In this document: positions 1-8,057 of the stretch, piece by piece
How positions within the stretch are numbered: the stretch's first letter is position 1
Layout: each line of letters starts with the position of its first letter
Assembly (NCBI RefSeq): GCF_016834655.1
Contig: NZ_JAENHP010000001.1
Location: 992,001-1,056,000, forward strand
Direction of reading: 5' to 3'
DNA: 64,000 nucleotides
DNA from: Paractinoplanes ovalisporus
GTDB lineage: Bacteria; Actinomycetota; Actinomycetes; Mycobacteriales; Micromonosporaceae
Made by a program: the position numbers and the translations under genes
Notes under the pieces: model-generated
Seen by the model: only the letters and a program-made list of their open reading frames with translations
Told to the model about the DNA's origin: nothing
Databases searched by the model: none

Positions 1-293
1 GCGCCGGGGCGTGGAGCAAATTCTGGTCGGTCACGGTCCCGGCCGTACGCCCGGCCACCGCGCTCGTGGTGATCCTGTCGCTGATCACCGGGGCCAACCT
101 GTTCACCGAGCCCTACCTGCTGACCGGGGGCGGCGGCCCGAGCGGCGCGTCCACCTCGCCGGTGCTGCTCATGTATCAGCGCGGCATCCAGCAGGGCGAG
201 CCCGACTTCGCCGCCGCGCTGGGCGTGCTGCTGGTCATCGGCGTGCTGATCGTCGCGTTCGTCAACTGGCGCTTCATCGAACGGAGGGACTGA
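1..293 (+). CDS. Carbohydrate ABC transporter permease, C-terminal part (cut by window edge)
   Basis: The 5' end lies outside the window; the reading frame is open from base 3 and ends at TGA 291-293. The visible part has the end of the EAA loop (a VTVPAVRP-like segment that docks on the ATPase) and two hydrophobic helices, as in MalF/UgpA-type inner-membrane permeases of the CUT1 family. One base separates it from the next permease gene, so the two should form the heterodimeric channel of one sugar importer. The binding protein is presumably upstream, outside the window. Confidence 0.85.
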   Translation, partial: AGAWSKFWSVTVPAVRPATALVVILSLITGANLFTEPYLLTGGGGPSGASTSPVLLMYQRGIQQGEPDFAAALGVLLVIGVLIVAFVNWRFIERRD

Positions 294-294
294 C

Positions 295-1125
295 ATGGCC
301 CGCTGGCCCACCGTGGTGCGCTACGCCGTCCTCTTCGCCGGTGCGCTGCTGTTCCTGTTCCCCTTCTATTACATGCTGATCGGCTCGCTGCAGTCCGAAC
401 CGGACACCTCGGTCGGCGGCGCCTTCCCCACCTCGGGGCTGACGCTCGGCAACTACGCCGACATCAACTCGCGGGTCGACCTGCTCGGCTCGCTCGTCAA
501 CTCGGGCATCTTCACCGGCGGCGTTCTGCTCTGCACGGTCGTGTTCGGGGTGCTGGCCGGTTACGCGCTGGCCCGCCTGCAGTTCCGGGGCCGGGGCACG
601 CTGTTCGTCATCGTGCTGCTGGTTCAGGTCATCCCGTTCCAGCTGCTGCTGGTGCCGCTCTATGTGCTCATCGTCCGCGGTTACGGGCTCGCCGATTCGT
701 ACCTGGGAATGATCCTGCCGTTCGCCATCAACACGACCGCGGTCTTCGTCTTCCGGCAGTTCTTCCTGCAGCTGCCGGACGACCTGTTCGCCGCGGCCCG
801 GCTCGACGGCGCGGGCGAACTGCGGATCCTGCGGTCGGTCGCGCTGCCGCTGGTGCGGCCGGCGCTGCTGACCGCGGTGCTGCTCACGTTCATCGGCCCG
901 TGGAACGAGTTCCTGTGGCCGTTCCTCATCACCAAGGACGCGGACATGCAACCCCTCGCCGTCTCCCTGGCCAACTACATCAGCAACGTGGCGTCGCGGG
1001 CGGCCAACCCGTTCGGCGCGATCCTGGCCGGCGCGTGCGTGCTGGCCGCCCCCGCGGTGGCGCTGTTCATCGCCTTCCAGCGGCACTTCACCTCCACCGA
1101 CCTCGGCTCCGGCGTGAAAGGCTGA
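295..1125 (+). CDS. Carbohydrate ABC transporter permease (MalG/UgpE type)
   Basis: This 276-residue membrane protein has a first helix near residues 10-30, further helices to the C terminus, and an EAA loop at about residues 164-190 (FAAARLDGAG followed by LPLVRPAL), the standard ATPase contact of CUT1 permeases. ATG follows a GGAGGG-like site inside the end of the previous permease gene. It is the second half of the permease pair; the ATPase is not nearby and may be a shared MsiK-type subunit, which is common in actinomycetes. The next gene starts one base after its stop, so transporter and sugar enzyme are probably one transcript. Confidence 0.92.
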   Translation: MARWPTVVRYAVLFAGALLFLFPFYYMLIGSLQSEPDTSVGGAFPTSGLTLGNYADINSRVDLLGSLVNSGIFTGGVLLCTVVFGVLAGYALARLQFRGRGTLFVIVLLVQVIPFQLLLVPLYVLIVRGYGLADSYLGMILPFAINTTAVFVFRQFFLQLPDDLFAAARLDGAGELRILRSVALPLVRPALLTAVLLTFIGPWNEFLWPFLITKDADMQPLAVSLANYISNVASRAANPFGAILAGACVLAAPAVALFIAFQRHFTSTDLGSGVKG

Positions 1126-1126
1126 C

Positions 1127-2272
1127 ATGGTTCCGTACACCCTCACCCGGCTCGGCGTCGTCATGGCGCCCGAACCCGGCAACCCCCTCGAAGCCGAAGG
1201 AGTTCTCAACCCGGCCAGCGGCCGCACCCCCGACGGAAGACTGTTCCTGCTCCCCCGGCTCGTCGCCGAAGGCAACGTCTCGCGGGTCGGCCTGGCCGAG
1301 GTCTCCCTGCGCGACGGCGTGCCGGTCGGAGTGGAACGCCGCGGCGTGGTCCTCGCCCCCGACATGGGCTGGGAGCGCGGGCTGTCCAACGCGGGCGTCG
1401 AGGACCCCCGTACGACGTGGGTGCCCAGCCTCGGCCTGCACCTCATGACGTACGTGGCCTTCGGTCCGCTCGGCCCCAAGCTGGCGCTGGCCGTCTCCAC
1501 CGATCTGCACACGTGGGAACGCCTCGGGCCGGTGCAGTTCCAATACCAGGCCGACCTCGACACCGACCTCAACCTGTTCCCCAACAAGGACGCGGTGTTC
1601 TTCCCGACGCCGGTTCCCGGTCCCGACGGCACTCCCTGTTACGCGATGCTGCACCGGCCCATGTGGGACCTGGGATGGTTGCGGCCGGGCGAGGGCGTAC
1701 ACCTGCCCGCGGGCATCACCGACGAGCGGGCCGGGATCTGGATCTCGTACGTGCCGGCCGCTTCCGTCGAGGCCGACGTGCGGGCTCTCACGCGGCCGCA
1801 GGACCACCGGTGCGTGGCCATGTCGGAGTTCGCGTTCGAGGAACTCAAGATCGGGGGCGGCCCTCCCCCGCTGCGCGTGCCCGAGGGCTGGCTGCTCATC
1901 CACCACGGTGTCACCGGATACGTGCCGTCCGGCTGGGATCCGACCGGGCAGGACGTGACGTACGCGGCGGGCGCGATGCTGCTCGACCCGGCCGACCCGG
2001 GGCGGGTCCTCGCCCGTACGCCGGAACCGATCTTTGTCCCCGAGACCGAGGACGAGTTGTCGGGCGTCGTGCCCAAGGTCGTCTTCCCCACCGCCATCGA
2101 GGAGATCGACGGCGTCCACTACGTCTTCTACGGCATGGCCGACAGCAAGATCGGCGTTGCCCGCCTGGACCGAGTCAGCCTTTCGGAGGGAGATCGCGAT
2201 GAAGCGCAGATCCGTACTGCTGGGCAGCGGGTTAGCCCTGACGGCGCCATTTCTGACGTCCACGCCGGCTAG
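1127..2272 (+). CDS. GH130-family glycoside phosphorylase (beta-mannoside phosphorylase-like)
   Basis: The 381-residue product is a five-bladed propeller enzyme of the GH130 type: VEDPR at 91-95, NKDAVFFP at 153-160, then a KIGGGPPP segment and VVFPTA near the C terminus. Characterised GH130 enzymes phosphorolyse beta-1,4 or beta-1,2 mannosides to mannose 1-phosphate. No signal peptide, so it should act in the cytoplasm on sugar imported by the two upstream permeases. The last about 28 residues (after the IGVARLDR blade) look unlike the family and are read in the 74-bp overlap with the next gene; the enzyme may originally have ended near 2190. Confidence 0.82.
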   Translation: MVPYTLTRLGVVMAPEPGNPLEAEGVLNPASGRTPDGRLFLLPRLVAEGNVSRVGLAEVSLRDGVPVGVERRGVVLAPDMGWERGLSNAGVEDPRTTWVPSLGLHLMTYVAFGPLGPKLALAVSTDLHTWERLGPVQFQYQADLDTDLNLFPNKDAVFFPTPVPGPDGTPCYAMLHRPMWDLGWLRPGEGVHLPAGITDERAGIWISYVPAASVEADVRALTRPQDHRCVAMSEFAFEELKIGGGPPPLRVPEGWLLIHHGVTGYVPSGWDPTGQDVTYAAGAMLLDPADPGRVLARTPEPIFVPETEDELSGVVPKVVFPTAIEEIDGVHYVFYGMADSKIGVARLDRVSLSEGDRDEAQIRTAGQRVSPDGAISDVHAG

Positions 2273-4268
2273 TGCCGCGGCCCGCCTGACCAACACGGCC
2301 CACCTCGACTTCCTGTGCGACACCGTGACGCCGCCGGCGCAGGAGGGGCACAGCAGCTTCGGTTCCGCGCCGATCGGTGTGCTGTGGACCTACGCCGAGC
2401 CCGACGCGGACGGTTCGTTCCGGCGGATCGGTGGCGGGCCCTACGATCCGGCCACCGACACGTACGGGCAGGGGGCGTTCAACTCCGACGACATCGCCCG
2501 GGCGGCCGTGGTCTATGTGCGGCACTGGAAGCAGACCGGTTCCACCGCCTCTCGGGCCGCGGCCGTTTCGCTGCTGCGCGGGCTCGCCTATTTCCAGACG
2601 CTTTCCGGGCCGCACCGGGGCAATTTTGTGCTCTGGATGCAGCCGGACGGGACGTTCAATCCGTCGCCGGTGCCGGTGGAGTTGCCGGATCCCTCGGACA
2701 GCGGGCCTTCGTACTGGCTGGCCCGCGCGGTGTGGGCGCTGGGTGAGGGGTATGCCGCGTTCGTCTCCGCCTCCCCCGCCTCCTCCGTCTCTTCCTCTCC
2801 TTCCTCCTCCGACCGGGTGTTCGCGGGCTTTCTGCGGGAGCGGCTCGACCTGGCTGTTGCCGCGCTCGACTCGGCCGTGCTGTCTCGTTATGGGACGTAT
2901 CAGATCGTCGACGGGCGGCGGGTGCCCGCTTGGTTGATCGTGGACGGGTCGGACGCTACCGCTGAGGCTGTGTTGGGGCTTTCCGCGTACGTATCGTCGG
3001 GCGGTGGCGGCACGGCCCGGCGCGCGTTGCGGCAGTTCGCCTCGGGCATTTCTGAAATGTCGGGCGGGGACGCTCGTACGTGGCCTTTCGGCGCCGTGCT
3101 GCCGTGGGCGCTGTCGCTGTCGGACTGGCACGCGTGGGCGTCCCAGATGCCGGCCGCGCTGGCCCGGGCCGGCCAGGTGCTCGGCGACAGTCGTCTGGTG
3201 CGTCCCGCCGTGACCGACGCGGCCGCCTTCACACCGTGGATGCTCACGTCGGGCGGCCCCGACAACGGCCGTCTGCCCGCCCGCATCGATCGCAACCAGA
3301 TCGCGTACGGCGTGGACTCGCGATTGCAGTCGTTGCTCGCGGTGGCCTCCGCCTCCGGGCGCTCAGGCTTCAAGCGCCTCGCCGGCATCGTCGCATCCTG
3401 GTATTTCGGCGCCAACGCCGCCGGCGCCCCCGCTTACGATCCCGCCACGGGCCGCACGGTCGACGGGATCGCGGCCGACGGAACCGTCAACCGCAACGCG
3501 GGCGCCGAGTCGACGATCCACGGCCTGCTGAGCATGCTGGCCCTGGACGCCAACCCGGAGGTGGCCGCGCTCGCCCGCCGGGGCACGGCCATCGTCGAGC
3601 GGGTCGGCTCAACCACGGTCGAGGCCGAGGCCGGCGTCATGGGCGGCGGCGCCACGGTGGTGACGCCGTCGTCCGCATGGACCGGCGAATCACAGTACAG
3701 CGAGGGAAAATACGTCCAGCTGCCCGCCGGCGGCACCATCCGCTTCACCTTGCCCGCGGCGACCCAGCCCCGCCTGGTGATGCCGATCGTCGACCTGCAG
3801 CCCGGCAGCGCCGCGACCACCAGGTGGGCCTCGGGCGGCCGGGAACTCGGCACAGTCAAGCATCGCGGCGGCCCACAGGGCGTTTCCCCCGCACCGGGCG
3901 CGCTGCTGCCGGTCACCCTGGGGGCGGAACTGCCCGCCGGCCGTACGGACCTGGTCGCCACCGCCGCGGGCGGCCCTGCCGTGGTCGACGCGGTGCTGCT
4001 CGAGCCGCTGGTGTCCCGCTATGTCATCGGTGGCACGGCTCTACTCCGCAGCGCCGCCCGCATTCCCCAAACAGCAACGGTCACACTCACCGGCAGCGGC
4101 CCAGCAACGGTCGAGGTCTACGACGCAACCGGCGTGCAACGCGCACACACAACGGTGTCCGGCACCACCGTACGGGCGCAGATCCTCCCCGGTGGTTTCA
4201 CCGTGATCCGGCGGACGGTGTCCGCCGAGTGGACCGCCGCTTCCAATTCCCGGCGACTGCCGATATGA
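2199..4268 (+). CDS. Tat-exported six-hairpin glycosidase-like protein with C-terminal carbohydrate-binding-like domain
   Basis: ATG 2199 was chosen because GGAGGGA precedes it and the product then starts with a twin-arginine signal (MKRRSVLLGSG, cleavage near ASAAA). The 689-residue protein has a mostly helical first 450 residues with Trp/Gly-rich turns, resembling (alpha/alpha)6 barrel glycoside hydrolases or lyases. A beta-rich region at roughly 455-600 starting VEAEAG resembles a CBM35/CBM6 module. A serine-rich, CT-rich insert (bases 2760-2812) interrupts the barrel. I do not recognise the exact family. Overlapping the GH130 gene by 74 bp, it is probably the extracellular partner for degrading a mannose-containing polymer. 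Confidence 0.55.
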   Translation: MKRRSVLLGSGLALTAPFLTSTPASAAARLTNTAHLDFLCDTVTPPAQEGHSSFGSAPIGVLWTYAEPDADGSFRRIGGGPYDPATDTYGQGAFNSDDIARAAVVYVRHWKQTGSTASRAAAVSLLRGLAYFQTLSGPHRGNFVLWMQPDGTFNPSPVPVELPDPSDSGPSYWLARAVWALGEGYAAFVSASPASSVSSSPSSSDRVFAGFLRERLDLAVAALDSAVLSRYGTYQIVDGRRVPAWLIVDGSDATAEAVLGLSAYVSSGGGGTARRALRQFASGISEMSGGDARTWPFGAVLPWALSLSDWHAWASQMPAALARAGQVLGDSRLVRPAVTDAAAFTPWMLTSGGPDNGRLPARIDRNQIAYGVDSRLQSLLAVASASGRSGFKRLAGIVASWYFGANAAGAPAYDPATGRTVDGIAADGTVNRNAGAESTIHGLLSMLALDANPEVAALARRGTAIVERVGSTTVEAEAGVMGGGATVVTPSSAWTGESQYSEGKYVQLPAGGTIRFTLPAATQPRLVMPIVDLQPGSAATTRWASGGRELGTVKHRGGPQGVSPAPGALLPVTLGAELPAGRTDLVATAAGGPAVVDAVLLEPLVSRYVIGGTALLRSAARIPQTATVTLTGSGPATVEVYDATGVQRAHTTVSGTTVRAQILPGGFTVIRRTVSAEWTAASNSRRLPI

Positions 4269-4304
4269 GTTGTGGGCGCGGCAGCCGGCGTCCACGCTTC
4301 CCTC

Positions 4305-5069
4305 ATGGATGAGCGTCTGATCGAGCGGTTCGTGCGGGACGGCTTCGTGAAGCTCGACGAGGCCGTCCCCGCCGACGTGGTCGACGAGTGCGTGAGCCTG
4401 CTGTGGGCGGCGATCGACGCGGAACCGGACGACCCGAGCACCTGGACCCGGCCCGTCCACTGGGTGAGCAACATGTCCCAGCCGCCCTTCGCCCGGGCCG
4501 CGAACATGCCGGTGGTCCACAACGCCATCGACGCGGTGGTGGGCGCGGGCCGCTGGCAGCCGCGGAACGGGCTGGGTGGTTTCCCGCTGCGGTTCCCCCA
4601 TTCCGACGAGCCGGACGACACCGGGTGGCACATCGAGGGGGCCTACACGCCGCCCGGTGAGACCTCGTACTTCACCAACGTCCGGTCGAGCCACCGGGCC
4701 CTGCTGTTGCTGTACCTCTTCACCGACGTCGACGAGGACAACGCCCCCACCCGGATCCGCGTCGGCTCACACATGGACGTCCCACGGGTCCTCAGCCGCT
4801 ACGGCGACCGCGGCGCATCCGGCGAGACCCTTTCGCCCGAGGTGGACGCGGCGTCGTCCCACCGCGAGGTCGCGTTGGCCACCGGCCGCGCGGGCGACGT
4901 GTTCGTCTGCCACCCGTTCCTGGTCCACGCCGCCCAGCCCCATCACGGCACCCGTCCGCGGTTCCTGGCCCAGCCCTGCATCTACCCCGCGAACGGCCAC
5001 ATCGAGGCCCCGTTCGCCAACAGCGACTCACCCGTGGCCCGCACCATCCGGGCCGGCCTGAGAGGGTAG
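4305..5069 (+). CDS. Phytanoyl-CoA dioxygenase (PhyH)-family protein
   Basis: ATG 4305 gives a 254-residue protein starting MDERLIERFVRDGFVKL, the usual PhyH opening; an in-frame GTG at 4272 is possible but adds non-family residues. The Fe(II) site is visible as H109-x-E111 (the family usually has H-x-D) with the distal His near 208 and an Arg for 2-oxoglutarate near 219. PhyH enzymes are cytoplasmic 2-oxoglutarate-dependent hydroxylases of varied small molecules. The macrodomain gene starts four bases after its stop, suggesting co-transcription. The substrate cannot be read from the sequence. Confidence 0.8.
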   Translation: MDERLIERFVRDGFVKLDEAVPADVVDECVSLLWAAIDAEPDDPSTWTRPVHWVSNMSQPPFARAANMPVVHNAIDAVVGAGRWQPRNGLGGFPLRFPHSDEPDDTGWHIEGAYTPPGETSYFTNVRSSHRALLLLYLFTDVDEDNAPTRIRVGSHMDVPRVLSRYGDRGASGETLSPEVDAASSHREVALATGRAGDVFVCHPFLVHAAQPHHGTRPRFLAQPCIYPANGHIEAPFANSDSPVARTIRAGLRG

Positions 5070-5073
5070 GGCC

Positions 5074-5598
5074 GTGCGCATCGAACTTGTCACCGGCGAC
5101 ATCACCGTCCAGCGGGTGGACGCCATCGTCAACGCGGCCAACTCGTCACTGCTCGGCGGCGGGGGTGTCGACGGGGCGATCCACCGCAAGGGCGGTCCCG
5201 AGATCCTCGAGGCGTGCCGTGCGCTGCGGGCCGGCCACTACGGCAAGGGGCTCGCGGTCGGGCAGGCCGTGGCGACGACGGCGGGGCGGCTGCCGGCCCA
5301 GTGGGTGATCCACACGGTGGGGCCGGTGTTCAGCACGGATGAGGACCGTTCGCCGCTGTTGCGGAGCTGCTACACGAAGTCGCTGGCGATCGCCGGTGAG
5401 CTGGGGGCGCGGTCGGTGGCCTGTCCGCTGATCTCGTCGGGCGTCTATCGCTGGCCCAAGGACGACGCCGTGGCTCAGGCGCTGGCGGGGCTGCACGCCG
5501 AGCCGACCACGGTGGAGCTGGTCCGGCTCGTGCTCTTCGACGAGCCGACCCGCCTCGCCGCCGAGCGCGTCTACCGGGACCAGACCGGACGTAAGTAG
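5074..5598 (+). CDS. Macrodomain protein (O-acetyl-ADP-ribose deacetylase-like)
   Basis: The 174-residue protein is a single macrodomain of the YmdB/MacroD type: VDAIVNAANSSL with N20 and N23, the GGGGVDGAI loop at 28-36 that binds the distal ribose, and an ISSGVYRWP diphosphate loop. Relatives remove O-acetyl-ADP-ribose or mono-ADP-ribose in the cytoplasm. GTG 5074 is the start, four bases after the PhyH stop. The pairing with PhyH is not a known functional pair; probably only shared transcription. A hairpin follows the stop. Confidence 0.9.
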   Translation: MRIELVTGDITVQRVDAIVNAANSSLLGGGGVDGAIHRKGGPEILEACRALRAGHYGKGLAVGQAVATTAGRLPAQWVIHTVGPVFSTDEDRSPLLRSCYTKSLAIAGELGARSVACPLISSGVYRWPKDDAVAQALAGLHAEPTTVELVRLVLFDEPTRLAAERVYRDQTGRK

Positions 5599-5918
5599 CC
5601 GTTGCCTACGTCCTCGGCTCTTCCGGAGAGGCCGATGCCGCAAGGAAAGTCACCGCGCCGCGCGTTTTGAAAACGCGGCTGACTCGCGGCCGGCTCCGCG
5701 CTGGAGCGAGACGACGCGGGCCGGCGTCGGCTCGCAGCTTGGCGGGGACGACGCGGGCTCGGCGTCTGCGGCGCTGCGGTGGTGACATTCCCGGCATGTC
5801 GGACTCTGGCTACCGCGTTTGCAGTAGGGCGGAGACTGCGTCTGGACGATTTCGGGTGGGGGTTTGCTGGCGACGCTTGATGCAGTAACGCGGGCTCGTC
5901 AGGAAGGGAACGATACCC
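5599..5918. other. Intergenic region, 320 bp, no gene
   Basis: No coding frame here looks real. It holds a hairpin after the macrodomain gene, an odd-length palindrome at 5661-5677 (CGCGTTTT, one G, AAAACGCG) whose loop is too short for a classical terminator and which could be a protein-binding site, GC-rich sequence with repeated gacgacgcggg words, and the upstream region of the receiver gene. No clear -35/-10 pair was found. Confidence 0.6.
5614..5635 (+). terminator. Hairpin after the macrodomain gene
   Basis: The arms TCGGCTCT and AGAGGCCGA pair around CCGG with one bulged base, 15 bases after the stop at 5598. No U-run follows, as is usual in high-GC actinomycetes, so function as a terminator is likely but unproven. 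Confidence 0.45.
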
Positions 5919-6308
5919 ATGACCATCCGAGTGCTGCTCGCCGACGATCAACCGCTCGTCCGGCAGGCGCTTCGCCTCATGATTGACTCTGAGCCTGGCC
6001 TGGAAGTGGTGGCCGAGGCGTCGTCGGGCATGAGCGCTGTCACCGCCTGCCGGGCCGAGACCGTCGACGTCGTTCTCATGGACAACCACATGCCGGGGCT
6101 CAGCGGCGTCGAGGCCAGCCGCCAGATCACCAGCGATCCGCATCTGGCCGGCGTGCGGATCCTCATGCACACCGCCTTCCTCACCGGGGACCTGGTGGCG
6201 ACCGGGCTCTCGGCCGGGGTCAGCGGCTTCCTACAGAAGGGCGTCGACCCGGACACGCTGATCCAGTCGATCCGGGAAGTGGCCGGGGCCAAGACGCACG
6301 CCGGCTGA
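5919..6308 (+). CDS. Stand-alone response-regulator receiver protein
   Basis: The 129-residue protein is one complete receiver domain of the NarL/FixJ subtype: acidic pair D9-D10, phospho-acceptor D55 in VVLMDNHMPG, T85 and K107. The LuxR-type DNA-binding domain that normally follows is absent; the frame stops about six residues after the receiver. RBS AGGAAGGG precedes ATG 5919. No histidine kinase is adjacent, so it is an orphan single-domain regulator acting by protein contact, or a gene that lost its output domain; the tandem duplication over its 3' end fits the second idea. Confidence 0.85.
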   Translation: MTIRVLLADDQPLVRQALRLMIDSEPGLEVVAEASSGMSAVTACRAETVDVVLMDNHMPGLSGVEASRQITSDPHLAGVRILMHTAFLTGDLVATGLSAGVSGFLQKGVDPDTLIQSIREVAGAKTHAG

Positions 6309-6372
6309 GCGCGAAAGAAACAGCCCACGCCGAGACGCACGCGGGCTGAGCGAGACGAAGGAAACAGCGAGC
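6293..6372. repeat. Two-copy tandem repeat (41 bp) over the receiver gene 3' end
   Basis: GACGCACGCCGGCTGAGCG at 6293 recurs as GACGCACGCGGGCTGAGCG at 6334, each followed by a gAAA-GAAACAGC tail. The first copy carries the last codons and stop of the receiver gene; the second is non-coding and runs into the stop of the facing gene. Confidence 0.75.
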
Positions 6373-7232
6373 TAAGCGGCGGCGTTCTCCCGCAGCGTCG
6401 CGACGGCCTGGACCGTCGCGTAGCCCCGCCACTCCAGCGCGGCCGCGGGACTGAAGGCCGTAAAGGTGACCGCCCATCCGCCGTCGGCCTGCTGACCGGC
6501 GGCGAGGCGTTCATGGTCGGCGGCGATCGCGTTCCGGTCGAACCAGGCCCGCGAAGGCGCGTCGGGGTGGGGCGTGAAGTCGAGGGGATACAACACCTCA
6601 CCCTCGGCCCCGCCGATCACGGGGGTCGGGCCGTCCGCCCGTACGAGCTGAGTGGCCTTCTCCAGCAGCGGGACCGCGCGCGGATCGGTCGTGGCGACGG
6701 CGTCCAGGAAGTGCATGGTGAACATCAGCTCGTGCGCCGCCGGTTCCGCGGGCATCCGGGTGATCGCGTCGAGGCAGTAGTCGGTGGCGGCGGTCAGCCA
6801 GGGGTGCCCGGCCAGGCCGAGGCGGTGTGCCTGCGCCGCCAGCTGGGTCGTCATCTGCAACGACGAGGCCGTCGGGTCGGCGCCCGACCAGTGCCGCGCG
6901 CTGCCGGCCGTGTCGGTGTAGGGCAGCGCGAACGGCATCCCGCCGTCGTCGAGGCTGTGCCGGGCGAGCCAGTCGCACAACTCGGTGCCGCGATCGGTGT
7001 CGCCGGTCTCGGCCAGCACTTCCAAGGCGTGCATGGCCGCCACCGGCTGACTGGTCGTGGAGCGCAGGTCCGGTTCCAACGCCCAGCCGTAGCCGCCGTC
7101 GGCGTTGCGGAAACCGTCCAGCGCGGCGACGACCTCGGCCGCCGAACCCTCCCCCAGCAGGCGGCGGAGGCGCCGCCATTCGAGCACGCGGGCGTGGGTC
7201 GAGACAAAGGCGATCGCAGCGTCGAGATCCAT
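6372..7232 (-). CDS. Prenyltransferase/squalene-cyclase-repeat-like protein
   Basis: With ATG at 7232 (MDLDAAIAFV) the product has 286 residues. It contains repeated QW-like alpha-toroid motifs, FRNADGGYGWALEPDL near residue 45 and GQQADGGWAVTF near 245, as in terpene cyclase-like and prenyltransferase-beta-like folds. The DXDD motif of class II cyclases is not obvious, so it may be a non-catalytic alpha-toroid protein. The frame stays open upstream through a 30-bp repeat array (MCAASGGWRP per unit), but that extension looks like repeat expansion. No operon partner: GntR lies upstream on the same strand beyond the repeats. Confidence 0.65.
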   Translation of the reverse strand: MDLDAAIAFVSTHARVLEWRRLRRLLGEGSAAEVVAALDGFRNADGGYGWALEPDLRSTTSQPVAAMHALEVLAETGDTDRGTELCDWLARHSLDDGGMPFALPYTDTAGSARHWSGADPTASSLQMTTQLAAQAHRLGLAGHPWLTAATDYCLDAITRMPAEPAAHELMFTMHFLDAVATTDPRAVPLLEKATQLVRADGPTPVIGGAEGEVLYPLDFTPHPDAPSRAWFDRNAIAADHERLAAGQQADGGWAVTFTAFSPAAALEWRGYATVQAVATLRENAAA

Positions 7233-7260
7233 CCCGCCATCCTCCCAGCCGCCCCGGACA

Positions 7261-7360
7261 ACGCAAATCGGACGCCAGCCGCCCGAGGCAGCGCACATCG
7301 GACGCGAGCCGCACGAGGCAGCGCACATCGGACGCCAGCCGCCAGAGGCAGCGCACATCG
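7261..7360. repeat. 30-bp tandem repeat, 3.3 copies
   Basis: Units at 7261-7290, 7291-7320, 7321-7350 and a partial to 7360 share GCGCACATCGGACGCCAGCC followed by GCxxGAGGCA. The period is exactly 30, so an open frame runs through the array in phase with the downstream minus-strand gene. On the minus strand the GGGCGGCTGG core resembles the gene's own upstream sequence at about 7243-7252. Confidence 0.9.
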
Positions 7361-7395
7361 GCGTGCCGCGAGCTCAAAGCCCAGGACAGCGCGGG

Positions 7396-8031
7396 TCAGA
7401 CAGCGCCGAGCGTCGAACGGGCGGCCAGGATGTGCGCCCGCATCACCGAACCGGCCCACGCCCGGTCTCCCGACTCGAAGGCGTCTATCAGCTCCCGGTG
7501 GTGCGACATGCTGCGGGCCATCGCGGCCTCGTCGTAGCGGCGGAACGTGCGGTTGACCAACGGCGTCTGCACCACCGCCCCCAGCAGCGCGCTCAGCCGC
7601 CGGTTGCGGCCCGCGCTGAGGATGATGGCGTGGAACTCGGCGTTGTGCACCGCGATCCGGTCGGCGCGGTCGGGGTCCTGCGAGGCCGCATGACGTTCCA
7701 TCTCGGCCGTCAGCTCGCGCAGCCGGGCGATCTCGTCGGCGCTGATCCGCACCGCCGCCAGCTCGGCGCCGTAACCCTCCAGCAGCGCCCGCAGCTCGAA
7801 GATCTCTTCCAGGTCCTGGTCGCTCCAGGCCGGCATCGTGGCGCCCCGGTTGGCCGCCCAGTCGACCAGCCCCTCGGCGTGCAGACGGCGCAGCGCCTCG
7901 CGCACGGGGGTTCGGCTCACCCCGATGGTCGCGGCCAGCTCCTCCTCCGAGAGCTTGGCCCCGGGCTCGTAGCTGCCGTCGAGGATCATGCTTTTGATCG
8001 ACTCGTAGGCATCCTGTCGGCCACGCACCAT
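7396..8031 (-). CDS. GntR-family transcription regulator, FCD type
   Basis: The 211-residue protein from ATG 8031 (a GTG three codons earlier is possible) has an N-terminal winged helix (about 5-70, VSRTPVREALRRLHAEGLV) and a helical FCD effector domain (about 80-205) with scattered His/Asp metal-ligand candidates, as in FadR/VanR relatives. It ends the large minus-strand catabolic operon, 26 bases after the SDR gene, so it probably controls that operon in response to a pathway acid or CoA ester. Its own operator could not be assigned with confidence; the spacer upstream of the operon's first gene is the first place to look. Confidence 0.9.
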   Translation of the reverse strand: MVRGRQDAYESIKSMILDGSYEPGAKLSEEELAATIGVSRTPVREALRRLHAEGLVDWAANRGATMPAWSDQDLEEIFELRALLEGYGAELAAVRISADEIARLRELTAEMERHAASQDPDRADRIAVHNAEFHAIILSAGRNRRLSALLGAVVQTPLVNRTFRRYDEAAMARSMSHHRELIDAFESGDRAWAGSVMRAHILAARSTLGAV

Positions 8032-8057
8032 GTCACTCACCCCCGTCCGTGAACAAG

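Noticed and set aside
274..1632. Long minus-strand open frame over the permease and GH130 genes
   Set aside because: Overlaps two well-supported genes and has shadow-type composition.
5661..5677. Rho-independent terminator at CGCGTTTT-G-AAAACGCG
   Set aside because: A one-base loop cannot form a normal hairpin as RNA; kept only as a possible DNA-binding palindrome.
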